From: Buxus sempervirens
Taxonomy: Eukaryota > Streptophyta > Magnoliopsida > Buxales > Buxaceae
DNA: 64,000 nt
NCBI GenBank assembly: GCA_947561395.2
Contig: OX387184.1
Span: 8,370,001 to 8,434,000 of the forward strand
Direction of reading: 5' to 3'
Below the pieces are notes generated by a model. The model did not search any database and was not told the origin of the DNA. It was given only the letters and a program-made list of their open reading frames with translations. Numbering within the stretch: the first letter of the stretch is position 1; each line of letters starts with the position of its first letter. Both the position numbers and the translations under genes were made by a program. Below are positions 45,480 through 55,693 of this stretch, in pieces.

Positions 45480-46775
45480 ATTATTACTCAAAGAATCAAC
45501 TTCATTAAAGGGAAAACCCCAAAAGCACCTTCCGAAAATAAAGAGACCTAATTAGGACCTTGGCTTGAGCTTATCTAGGCACAATCTAATGATGATTGGT
45601 TGAAAACCCTAAATATATAGTATGCATGAGACAGTTTTAAGGTTTAATACACTGGCACCAGGATTTGCCCTGCCAGCGAAATTTCACTAGAACAACTAGA
45701 TATTTCGCTCTTGCCAATCAAACTGAAATCACTGGGGGCGTCACTACTAGAGCTATAAATCCATGATCATCCGAAGGCTGCCCGACCCAATTAACTCAAA
45801 TAAGAATGTCCAACTTGGCATCTTGTTTGTGTTTGGGTTTAAAGTGAGCTTCAATTGCAGCGCAAAGTTGAGTTTGAGCTCGTACTGTAGAACCCAAAAT
45901 GTCGGGCCAAGATCGAATTCATTATATGTTCAGTGGTTTTCTCTTCTTTTATACTATCTTCGTATTTCTGTAATCGGCTATAAAATATATATTTATTTGC
46001 ATGTACGTTATGAAAATTTTCTTTATATATATATATATATATATATATGGAGGTGATATTCTAACATTTGCATTCATAACAAAAAAAAATAAAAGAACTA
46101 TTTTTGGGAGGAAACCCGATAAAGCTAACATTTGCATTCATTCCTTGGGAACAAAAGCAACCACTCCTGATAAAGCTTCCCCACCAACCCGATGAATTGA
46201 ACAAACAGTTACAAAACAAGAGACAACAAAAGGAAAATAAATGTAAGAATGTGACACAGACTTACTCCAACCACAGCTAAAACTGAAGAGATATCACTTG
46301 CATGCTGTAAATTTTTGAAGAAATATCTAATAAGATAGGCAGAATTTATTCAACTAAAAGCTTGAAAATAGTAAAGCAAAGTTTGAGGAATATTTTTGAT
46401 CCGATTTTTTCATTCCCATACATATATAGCCCTTCAAAATGCTTAAAAAGACTCCATTATCAATAACTTTGCTTTATATCAATAACTACTAAATACGTGC
46501 TTAAAAACCTACTTCCTATCTTATCAATAACTACTAAATACGTGTGTCCTGTAGTATGTTTATATGTAGTAGGATAAAAGAGAAATTGAATCAAACACAA
46601 GATAAGCTCTCTAATTATTTGGTGCCCTTCACAAACATTCCCGCCTGTTGCTGTTGCTAGATAGAAAAAATAAATAAATAAATTTCTTGGCGGTTGCTGA
46701 CTTCTTCCTTTGAGAAGCTGAGATATCAATAATAACCGCCATAAATCCAACGCGTTTTGTAGTGGACTGCACGTA
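45480..46775. other. No gene recognised
   Basis: Contains a (TA)n run at about 46,024-46,048 and AT-rich sequence. No supported coding region. Confidence 0.5.
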
Positions 46776-46972
46776 TCTATACTATATATAAAGAGAAGAT
46801 ACTATATATAAAGAGAAGAGGTGGGAATATTCCCTCTAGATTCTGACCCCCTTTTTTCTTTTTCCAAACATTACCCTTCCCAAACAAAACAATCCCCCAT
46901 TATTGTAACTACCTTGGCTATTTGTCAAAGTGGGCTCCGTTTTCTACGCGCGTAGCGCGTGCAACCCCCTAG
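46776..46972 (+). mobile_element. Small non-autonomous Helitron, 197 bp
   Basis: Begins TCTATACTATATATAAAG after an A and ends CTAG before a T. A stem ACGCGC-GTA-GCGCGT ends about 10 bp before the terminus. The start carries a 20-bp tandem duplication. All these are Helitron hallmarks. Confidence 0.8.
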
Positions 46973-47070
46973 TATACTTAAACCGTTACGTTGAGTCATG
47001 GGTGGATAATTACAGTGAAATTCAGGTTGCTAAAATTTTTTATAATTAATAACACCAAACTTGTTATTCT

Positions 47071-48529
47071 TAGAGCCGGCAAAAAGTGAACCGACCCGAC
47101 GGGTCAACCCGATTATAAACGGGTTGGGTTGACCCGTTTATTAATTGGGTTGGGTGCGGGTTGGGGTTTTTCCAACCCGCCTAAAATCGGGTCAACCCGA
47201 TTATAACCCATCCACCCGACGGGTTACCCGATTAATCAATAGGATGCACGACTCTTTGTATGGTAAACTTGTAATTAGACTTGTTTTCCATGGCAAATAT
47301 TAAGGGAACCCTTGAGTGTTTTTTTTTTGGTACGCAAGAACCTCGAGTTGTGAGAACTCTTTGGTCTTTTCCCCAAGTAATCTTTTGTCTTTTCCCCAAG
47401 TAAAGCAACCCTCGAGTTGTGTTCTGAGAGGGTTGACGCGACGGGTGTGATGCTCAAGGTGACAAGGTTTAATGCGACCGTCTTCTTCCCCAGCACAAAA
47501 TCTGCAGGAGCTAATGAGGTATGGCTAATGGCGGTAATCGTTCCCAGCACCTTGTTCTCCTAGCATGCGTTTTCTGATCTTCTCAACATTCTCGCCCTCT
47601 TCTTCCTCTTCAACAAATCGGCTCTTCTATTCAGCTCCAGCGAAGAGCTTGGCTCTTCCTCTACGGCTAATCGGCTCTTCCTTTTAGGGTTTGGCACCAC
47701 AAAACCCTAGACTTGAATAATCTTCCTTTTTCATTTTGACTGATTGAAATCTGTTATTTACCTATATTTGAAGATTTCTTACTCTTTTCGCTAAGGATAT
47801 TTGAACTAATCTTCTATTTTTTCTTTTCTCCCAATTTTTCTTGCAATACTCGAATCAATGAAAATTTTCAATTATTACGTCCTCAAGAAAATTAACTTCT
47901 AGAATTCATCTTCATTTGCTTTGGAATTCCCGTCATCCTTCTTTAAGAGGCTGCGAATTAATTTAGATCTCAGTCTTCTACGAAGAATCAGAGTTGTTTA
48001 TGACTCCAGTCATCCTTCTCCTTTTCTTGTAATTAGTCTCTGTCTCATGTTCGTTCTGGTTTTTTCTCTTCCAGGAAGATGCATCAAGCAATGACAGAAG
48101 TGATTCTCTGTCGCATCGATTACCTACTGTTGATAAATTTGCGCCAAGATTGGACGGCTTGAGATTTATCGAGACGCTCGTTACTGCTCACAGAAGATCA
48201 AGGTTTTTGTGGTTCGACGGCTCGTTACTGTTCACAGACGTTCTTTTAAGGTTTGGCAATTGGCACCACAAAACCCCAGTGATATAACGATGCAGATTCA
48301 ATCAATTATTCCCCTTACGAACAGAATTGTTAATCATTTTTTTCAAAAAAACTAAAAATAAAAAAATAATCGGGTTGGGAGGGTTGAACCTGATTAATGG
48401 CGGGTTGGGTTCGGTTTGGGATTTTTCCAACCCGCCATTAATCGGGTTCAACCTGACCCAACCCGATTACATCTCAACCCGATTATGACCCACCCGAACC
48501 CGACCCAACCCGACCCGTTGCCACCTCTA
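47071..48529. mobile_element. hAT-type non-autonomous element, 1.46 kb
   Basis: Ends TAGAGCCGGCAA and GTTGCCACCTCTA, each joined to CGGGTT/AACCCG-rich arms, flanked by a perfect 8-bp duplication GTTATTCT (47,063-47,070 and 48,530-48,537). The middle (47,280-48,340) is unique sequence without a convincing reading frame; it may be captured host DNA. Confidence 0.87.
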
Positions 48530-48848
48530 GTTATTCTACATTATTTAGCTTGATGTGGGTACTCCGTACTCATTGGCTTTAGTAGTAGGTTGCAATTCTA
48601 TCTGTCCATCCATCGGCATGCCATATGATCTCATCCAAAGAAGAGTAAAAACTAAAGAGGAATAAGAGTCCCAAAATTCAACTGGGAAAACATCACTTTT
48701 TACTAGCCATTACTCAGAAGAGACTTCATATTGCTTTTCATTCATAGTTCAAACACCTCATTATTAGGGTACAGAGATAGTTATAACCATCTCCTGCTGC
48801 TTTATTCCCATTAACATTACATACTTATAGCTGGATATAAGTACCCAG

Positions 48849-49544
48849 TTAATTTTTATTTGCAGCCTGCTTGTACTCGCTAAAGAGTTGTTCCGCAGAC
48901 TTCCCAAGCAGTTCCACGAAGAAGTTCGGACTGTAACCAGTCCTCAGCTTCCGGTTGAGTTCCGCCACAAACCCTTTTCGGAGACTGTTACAGTAGTCCA
49001 GGAAGCGAGCGGTGACGTCGTGCCGCTGGTCCCAGCTATCACCCTGCCCAGGTCGCACCCAGTTTGAAGGGAAGAACCCGGCCTTCAGTCTCACGTAGTC
49101 AGCCATCCCCTCAACTAGTCCAACAGGAGCCTCGCTGTTTCCGTTATACTGCCACACATGAGCCATCTCGTGGTAGAGGATACCTGTGATTTCCTTCTTC
49201 AAGTCGCCCGAATAGTGAGCGATGAAGTTAGAGCTCACATGGATTTGGTTGTTGCTAGTAAACGCCACGTTTCCATTAATTGGCTCGACCACCATGCTCA
49301 CTCGTGGAACACTCTTCCTATCTGTTTCGGTGGTCTGTTCGAGGCTTCCGAATATGAATTCAGAGGCGGACGCCAGTGTCTGCTTGCAGTATGCATCACC
49401 AATCTCGGCGGTGAATCGGTCACCACCCGGTGTTCCGGCAGCTTTATTGATTACATCGTACTCTACTGCATGTAATCCTTGCAAAGCTGCAAGGGTCAGC
49501 AGGAGAGAACATAGGAACCACATGGGACAGATCCGTAGAGCCAT
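48849..49544 (-). CDS. BSP7: PR-17/basic secretory protein family
   Basis: 231 residues, the most diverged copy. Signal peptide MALRICPMWFLCSLLLTLAA ends near LQGLHA. HEMAH is at residues 125-129 followed by WQYNGNSEAPVGLVEGMADY. Cys 53 (AYCKQTL) pairs potentially with the LDYCNSL Cys, as in BSP6. An extra residue gives GNVAFTSNN, and the C-terminus is SEYKQAANKN. Predicted secreted zinc metallopeptidase. The TATA box TATAAATAG (minus) is at 49,592-49,602. Its upstream region is interrupted by two inverted-repeat elements (49,731-51,880 and 51,927-52,465), beyond which a relic of the shared BSP upstream sequence resumes at about 52,485. Looks intact. Confidence 0.94.
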   Translation of the reverse strand: MALRICPMWFLCSLLLTLAALQGLHAVEYDVINKAAGTPGGDRFTAEIGDAYCKQTLASASEFIFGSLEQTTETDRKSVPRVSMVVEPINGNVAFTSNNQIHVSSNFIAHYSGDLKKEITGILYHEMAHVWQYNGNSEAPVGLVEGMADYVRLKAGFFPSNWVRPGQGDSWDQRHDVTARFLDYCNSLRKGFVAELNRKLRTGYSPNFFVELLGKSAEQLFSEYKQAANKN

Positions 49545-49589
49545 TTGGGTTTTGGTTTAGTTCTTTGCTGGTAACTAAATGTAGAAGTG

Positions 49590-49606
49590 CCTCTATTTAT
49601 AGACGA
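49590..49606 (-). promoter_or_regulatory. BSP7 TATA box
   Basis: CTATAAATAGAGG on the minus strand, about 50-60 bp before the ATG at 49,544. Confidence 0.62.
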
Positions 49607-49717
49607 GGAGGCATCCTATGAAGTATGAACACAACAAACTGGGCTGTATGATGTATCCTGCGTCTGCAAGATTCATGGTTTGTGGGTCCCACAAATTAAT
49701 AATTCAATAGATGGCAG

Positions 49718-49730
49718 GGCACAGAATCCA
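49718..49730. repeat. 13-bp direct repeat GGCACAGAATCCA, left copy
   Basis: Repeated at 51,881-51,893; the two copies bracket the 2.15-kb element and are probably its target duplication, though longer than the 8-11 bp usual for Mutator. Confidence 0.7.
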
Positions 49731-49864
49731 TAAGCCTTCCTGCCTTCCACTTAGCAGCCCGCATCCTCTCTTGCGGATGGTCGTTCGAATGGTCATTCGA
49801 ACGACCATGGCGTGTCCCGTTCAATTAAAAGAGAGGAACGGACTGACGACGATTGCGTTAGTTT

Positions 49865-50190
49865 TCAATAATATTATTGTAACATTAAATGTGTATTATA
49901 ATAATATTATTGTAACATTATATAATACTATTATAATATTATATAATATACGTAACAATTATAATAATTGCACACTTCTATAATATTATATTATATTATA
50001 ATATAAATCATATTATAATAATATAATTTATGTTTATTATATTAGTATAAGAAATTTATTACATTATGAAATTGTAAAATAGTATATATATTATAATATT
50101 ATATTAATATAATTAAATTATTATAAATATAATATTATTAATGGCAATAAATCAATATAATATGTTTATTATATTATAATATGTAAATCA
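49865..50190. repeat. AT-rich zone
   Basis: Nearly all A/T with TATAATA-type repeats, comparable to the core of the 41,074 MITE. Confidence 0.75.
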
Positions 50191-50449
50191 ATATAACGCG
50201 TCACTCTCGGGTTTTCTGAGTTTTTTAAAATTTGCCTTGACGCTCGAGCGGTTGAAAAACGCGAAGAACGGTAGAAAAACGCGAAGAACGCGTTACGCTC
50301 GGGTTTTCTGAGTTTGTGAAAGTTGTGCTTGACGCTCGAGTAAGCGTAAAACGGTCCAAAATTTTTAAAAACCAACCCAAATTCGGAACCTCCCGCTCGA
50401 GCGTCCGGAAATCGTCACCCTTAGTGTTTTTTTCCATCTTTTACGAATT

Positions 50450-51370
50450 GTAAGTAGGGTAGGTTGGACTTGTAAGTAGGGTGGGGTAGGTTGGACTTGT
50501 AAGTGGGGTAGGTTGGACTTGTAAGTAGGGTTCATTGGACTTGTAAGTAGGGTAGGTTGGACTTGTAAGTAGGGTTCATTGGACTTGTAAGTAGGGTAGG
50601 TTAAACTTGTAAGTAAGGTAGGTTGGACTTGTAAGTGGGGTAGGTTGGACTTGTAAGTAGGGTTCATTGGACTTGTAAGTAGGGTAGGTTGAATTTGTAA
50701 GTAAGGTAGGTTGGACTTGTAAGTAGGGTAGGGTAGGTTGGACTTGTAAGTAGGGTAGGTTAGACTTGTAAGTGGGGTTGGTTGGACTTGTAAGTGGGCA
50801 TGGTTGGACTTGTAAGTAGGGTAGGTTGGACTTGTAAGTGGGCATGGTTGGACTTGTAAGTAGGGTAGGTTGGACTTGTAAGTGGGGTTGGTTGAACTTG
50901 TAAGTAGGGTAAGTTGGATGGACTTGTAAGTAGGGTAGGTTACACTTGTAAGTGGGGTTGGTTAGACTTGTAAGTAGGGTTGGTTGGATTTATAAGTGGG
51001 GTAGGTTGAACTTGTAAGTGGGCATGGTTGGACTTGTAAGTAGGGTAGGTTGGACTTGTAAGTGGGCATGGTTGGACTTGTAAATAGGGTAGGTTGGACT
51101 TGTAAGTAGGGTTGGTTGGACTTGTAAGTACGGTATGTTGGACTTGTAAGTGGGCATGGTTGGACTTGTAAGTAGGGTAGGTTGGACTTGTAAGTGGGCA
51201 TGGTTGGACTTGTAACCAGGCATGGTAGGACTTGTAACAGGGCATGGTGGGACTTGTAACAAGCATGGTGGAACTTGTAACGGGGCATGGTGAGACTTAT
51301 AACCAGGCATGGTAAGACTTGTAACCGGGTATGGTGGGACTTGTAACCATGCATGGTAGGACTTGTAACT
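50450..51370. repeat. 22-bp minisatellite, about 42 copies
   Basis: Unit GTAAGTAGGGTAGGTTGG plus ACTT, with variants carrying GGTTCATT, GGGCATGG or, near the right end, GTAACCAGGCATGG. Variants alternate in local higher-order patterns. The minus-strand unit contains no stop in any frame, so it reads as 22-residue peptide repeats (PTYKSNLPYLQVQP type) in all three frames; I do not regard these as genes. Confidence 0.93.
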
Positions 51371-51926
51371 ATACAGAGCTTTCGTTGCCCTGAAAAAGCC
51401 ATTAAAATTTTGATGTTCATTACATATTATTAAACTTGAGATATATACAAATAGGTTAAAATACCGTGTTCAATGTTGAGCCTATCCATGTTAGATTAAC
51501 CATATAGTTTACCATATGCTAAAGATGGTCCTCATCACAAAAGTAGATTATTTTTTTTTTGGTAATGCACAAAAAGTAGATTAATATTTTTTTTTTGGGT
51601 AAAAACAAAAAGTAGATTAATACTGTTATGATAAAATAGAATAAGCATTTACACGACATGACTTGGAGACGGTGTTGGAATTTTTCAAAAATTATCGATT
51701 ATTTTAATCATTCAATGAGGAGAGAAGAAACGGACGATGGTCAAACGAAAAGTAACGGAAGTGCAAGAAACGGACGTTGCGTTGAAGGACAATGGATTGG
51801 ACGCGTGTCGCGCTTAGGTCGTTCGAATGACCATTCGAACGACCATTGGGTGGAGAGGATTCGGGTTCTCCACCTAGGTAGGCACAGAATCCAGAATCCA
51901 TATTACTCACTATTAAAATTAAAAAA

Positions 51927-52465
51927 GGGACATTTACAGTTTACACCTTTTGATTTCAAATAATCCTTGTTTTCTCCCCGAGGTTTCTAAAATATCAGTT
52001 TACTACCTAGAGATTTTCATAAGCAACAATTACCCCATTTTAGAGCTTTGACCATATTAAAACCAAATCTGAGAAAATGTTAATTGACAAATTTACTCAT
52101 TCTTATATACATTTAGAAGTAAAAAAGCTTTATTTATACCTTTAATACCAAAAATGCGGTCAAGGAAAGATGTGAACTGGGTCTGATATTTTTTATGAGC
52201 CAATGTTGTAAACAATGAATCAACCCATTAAAAAATAATCTTGGTATTTAATTTTAAATTATCACAATAAAAGGGCAAAATTATCAATATATATTTTATC
52301 TCTTGCCACCTCATCAATGTAATTAAAATTTTAATGATCAAACCTCTACAAGGGAAAGACTTCTTACCTACAACAAATCTAAAGACGGTAAATTGATATT
52401 TCAAAAACCTCAAGGGGTAAAGTGAGATTATCTAAAACTTCAAGAGGGTAAAATGTAATTATCCC
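51927..52465. mobile_element. Mutator-type MITE, 539 bp
   Basis: Inverted ends of about 80 bp, starting GGGACATTTACAGTTTACAC and the complement of GGTAAAATGTAATTATCCC. Flanks ATTAAAAAA and AATAAAAAA match at 8 of 9 positions. Confidence 0.82.
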
Positions 52466-54997
52466 AATAAAAAACAAGAAGTCAGTTATCAAAACCATTA
52501 TAGCGCGTTAATAGGAAAACTGATGTGGCCATTACAGATTTGTGCGGCAACAACCTGCAATCTTTGCCTAATGGTGGAAGCATGAACTGGTGGAGTTACT
52601 TCCTTTATGCTTCTGCACCTTCCACCATTAGGCAAATATTACATATATAAAATACCAAAATGAAAGATTACTCGATAGAAAATTCAGCAAGAATCATATT
52701 ATACCACAAAAGTAACATTGACCAGTCCAGTACTATCGATCCTTCTCACAAAGCACCTTACAAAGGCAAAGGAAAACCCATAAAGTATAGACTTATAGGA
52801 CCCACTTAGGTTCATGTGGAATGCCCCACATATTTGAATAGACTGTATCTTGATATAGACAGACAGACTCTTTCTTACGGCCTGTGCGTGGGTCGACGTC
52901 CTAGCCCAATCTGATGAGGCTTGACTAATGAGCTCAACACTTTGAATTGGGCCGGGCCTCTAACTAAAGAAAGGCTTCACCCCACCTTAACGACACATTG
53001 CCACGGGCCTAAATTTCTTATTTATTTAAACGGCATATGGTTTTGTATATATGAAATTTGTCAATACTCTCCTCTTTTCAGCAGTCTATAATCAAACTTA
53101 TTTATTTCTAAATAGAAAACTTTGCAAGTTCAAATTTATTAGCTAAAGCCAAAAAAAAAAAACTTAATTTTATGATTAATTTTTTAAAATATTTAAATTC
53201 TTGTGTTTGTTTTTTCAACATATAATATGCAAAAGATTTCCATCAAACACTCATTGGATTCGGCCAAGTTGGGCCCAAGCCCCATAAAAAATAATAATAA
53301 TAATAATTCAACTCTGAAGCAGGATTCAAGCCTGACCGAGTCAAAGGAAGCCGACCCAACCTATGCCCAGCACGAAACAATGGGTTCCTTTTTTAACAAG
53401 TTGCGTACTCTTCTACTATCTTACTGATGATATTAGATGTATGATGTATCTTACTTCTGTCTGCGTGTAAATCTGTAAGATTTAGTGGGAGAAAGCTACT
53501 AGTCTCTCTGGATGTGAACAGGAGGTCTTGGTCCTCGTTTACAACTTCTTCTGTTCGGTTCGGGTTAAACTTGACGTGTTGCCCATCACTCCCTGGGAGC
53601 TGCCATTGTTTACCTAGACGTACTAAATTGGCTTGCCCAGATGAAGAAAATTACGATTTTGCAATTCATTTGTTTTAAGGCATATAATTAAATATATATG
53701 AAGTTCACCCCCTATTAATTAAATATATAAAGCTCACCCCTATTATAAGCTTAAGCTTTAGCTTTGTCTGGAAGGCCCTGTGGATCACCAATCCTACTGC
53801 TAAAAGCTTAGGACCTCGTGGTTAGCCTAAGGTTCTGAATCTTCTGATAACATATAGAAAACCAATCCTACTAAAAGCTTAAGCTTATAATATATGTAAA
53901 TTTTATATATTTAATTATATTCCTTAGCAATTTTCTCGTCTCGTGAAGAATTGAAATGAGAGCAAAAAATCTCCTGGAAATCTCTATATCATGTGTTTAG
54001 CCCCGTAGCTTACGCCAATTACAAGAGTCGGTGATTTTATGTTTCACTGATTGTCCCTTCTGCGGCTTTTAAGCTGGCATGTCTTCGGTATTTTCGACCG
54101 CTCTTGTTTGTATCTTTGTTTCTATTCACGACAGTGCCTCTTTATAAACTTAGATTGCTATCCCTGTTCCTGCTTAATTTGTTCTCTCGTGTCCCTTTTT
54201 AATGGAGCCCGCAGTAGAAAACATGGTGAAGTAATTTGTCAGATTTGGAAAAGGTTATATATACTATCGATAAAACCCCTCCATTTCAATTCAACTCTCC
54301 TTGTTTTATGGCCCTTTCGTTCTATTTTATTCTTTGTCTCTAGGCATATATCTATGACAGTATTATATATATCTACCTTAGAGCAGGTTTATTCCTGTTC
54401 CCCAGACCTTGTTAACAACACCAAATGGCCTGCCATCCATATTATTAAAGTCTCTAATATACACCGAAAGCTGTCCTGTCTGCATATATAAATCCATCAA
54501 AATCGATCCAAATAGAGAAAACCGTTCGGAATAAACCATCTTAACACACCTATATTTCCAAAAACCGCTAAAGAAAGAAGAGAGGTTTAGATAAGAAGAT
54601 TATACACCCTGTGGGTCTTCGTTCCATTCCATGATGCGTTCAAAGAAGTTAAGAGAGAGAAAAACAAAAAGGAAAAGAGAAAAACCTTCAGGAACCAAAT
54701 TATAGGTTTAGATGAAGCAGCATAATTTTAACTGTAACAAATATATCTACATTTCATTGATCACAAAGAATGAAAATACAAAATACTTGTAGCTAGCCAC
54801 TTCTGTGGCATGCTTAATTGTCCTGAGCTTCTTAGCACTAAAAAACCAAAATATCCATACAACAACGAGACTTCTAAAGGAGTACATGTTTATCTGGGGT
54901 TAAGGAAGAAGAAAAGCTTGAATTAACTTTGATCAGCTCCTTGAGGAAACTCTTCATGAACCAAATTAGAAAGGGGATCGTAACTTCAGCTTATTAG
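52466..54997. other. BSP upstream relic, then gene-free sequence
   Basis: 52,485-52,560 (TTATCAAAACCATT, AGGAAAACTGATGTGG) matches the BSP5/6 upstream block. An inverted repeat TGCCTAATGGTGGAAG / CTTCCACCATTAGGCA spans about 52,566-52,636. The rest (52,700-54,997) shows no gene I can support; a 146-codon frame at 54,051-54,491 has no recognisable feature. Confidence 0.5.
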
Positions 54998-55186
54998 CTA
55001 GTGACCACGGCCACCGCGACTGGGACCAGAATATGCTCGGTTTATGATGAAACCTTCCATCAAAAAGGTAGAAAGCTCCTCCTTAAGAGGCCTCGATCCC
55101 TCCACAGATGTTGGGTAGCAAAGCATGAGAAAGAAGATGAGCACAGAAATGGCATTAAACGCAAAGACAAGACTGGGATGCTTCAT
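54998..55186 (-). CDS. PIP-type secreted signalling peptide precursor, 62 aa
   Basis: The start at 55,186 gives MKHPSLVFAFNAISVLIFFL, a clean signal peptide ending near TSVEG (residue 30); an in-frame upstream Met adds an Arg-rich, Thr-rich leader that would disturb it. The variable middle is SRPLKEELSTFLMEGF and the C-terminus AYSGPSRGGRGH, matching the SGPS-x-x-G-x-GH motif of PAMP-induced secreted peptides. In Arabidopsis such precursors are processed and the C-terminal peptide is sensed by the receptor kinase RLK7 to amplify immunity; the same role here is inference. The leader has an (AAC)n stretch right before the ATG. A TATA-like CTTATAAATGC lies at about 55,335. Intronless. Confidence 0.82.
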   Translation of the reverse strand: MKHPSLVFAFNAISVLIFFLMLCYPTSVEGSRPLKEELSTFLMEGFIINRAYSGPSRGGRGH

Positions 55187-55203
55187 TGTTGTTGTTGTTG
55201 TTC
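55187..55203 (-). promoter_or_regulatory. (AAC)n leader before the PIP start codon
   Basis: The minus strand reads AACAACAACAACAACA then ATG. CAA/AAC-rich leaders are unstructured and often favour initiation; this supports the downstream start. Confidence 0.45.
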
Positions 55204-55334
55204 TCCTCAATCGTCTAATTAAGAGGCTTGGTATTGGTGAGAGCAAAGCAACAAGGAGAGCGAGGAAGGTCTTTTACACAAGCTGGCAGGTGGTATGTGA
55301 AGATAGCTTGAATGGTGAGTCGAAGGGTTTGTCT

Positions 55335-55345
55335 GCATTTATAAG
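55335..55345 (-). promoter_or_regulatory. TATA-like box of the minus-strand PIP gene
   Basis: CTTATAAATGC, about 150 bp before the ATG. Confidence 0.45.
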
Positions 55346-55586
55346 TTAAAGGTCCAAAGACAAAAGGGGGGTTCGGTCCTTCGACGTAGGCGAGGAAGAC
55401 TGGAAAAAGGTATGTTTGCTACGTACGTTGAAGATTGAATTTGAATGCGGAGGTGGAATCTTAAAGCCCACGGTTTGAATTTTGGATGCTCATACATTGA
55501 TTAATTAGTAAATCGACGAGATCGAGCAGCTTTGTTTGGCTCCTACATCAAGCCTCTTTTGCTCCCGTACTCCCTCCTCTGAGTTT

Positions 55587-55693
55587 TTTTTTTTTCGCTT
55601 ATCTTCCTTACCCTACCATCCTTTGAACCCTTGACCTCAGGTCTAGATATCCAGACCATAAACCAACGGAGCCAAGGAAGGAATGGTTAAAAA
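55587..55693 (-). mobile_element. tRNA-derived SINE, about 107 bp
   Basis: The minus strand has an A-box-like TGGCTCCGTTGGT, a B-box-like GGTTCAAAGG about 40 bp on, and an A-rich tail. It is flanked by CCTCCTCTGAGTTT (55,573-55,586) and CCTCCTCAGAGTTT (55,694-55,707), a 14-bp duplication with one mismatch. Confidence 0.72.

Larger units (their letters stand above)
49731..51880. mobile_element. Inverted-repeat element (Mutator-like?) carrying a minisatellite
   Basis: Subterminal inverted repeats include ATCCTCTC and, inside them, the self-palindromic GGTCGTTCGAATGGTCATTC segment at 49,779-49,806 and 51,817-51,844. The outer ends align only loosely. The interior holds an AT-rich zone (49,865-50,190), a segment with repeated GCTCGGGTTTTCTGAGTTT, and the 22-bp array. 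No transposase is recognisable. Confidence 0.68.

Noticed and set aside
50450-51370. CRISPR-like array
   Set aside because: The 22-bp units are directly adjacent with no unique spacers; this is a plant nuclear minisatellite.
50365-51420. Overlapping minus-strand frames encoding Tyr/Pro/Gln-rich repeat peptides
   Set aside because: All three frames are open because the 22-bp unit lacks stops; no start context, signal or domain supports a gene.
54051-54491. 146-codon plus-strand frame
   Set aside because: Cys- and Leu-rich without recognisable domain, promoter or homologue; likely chance.
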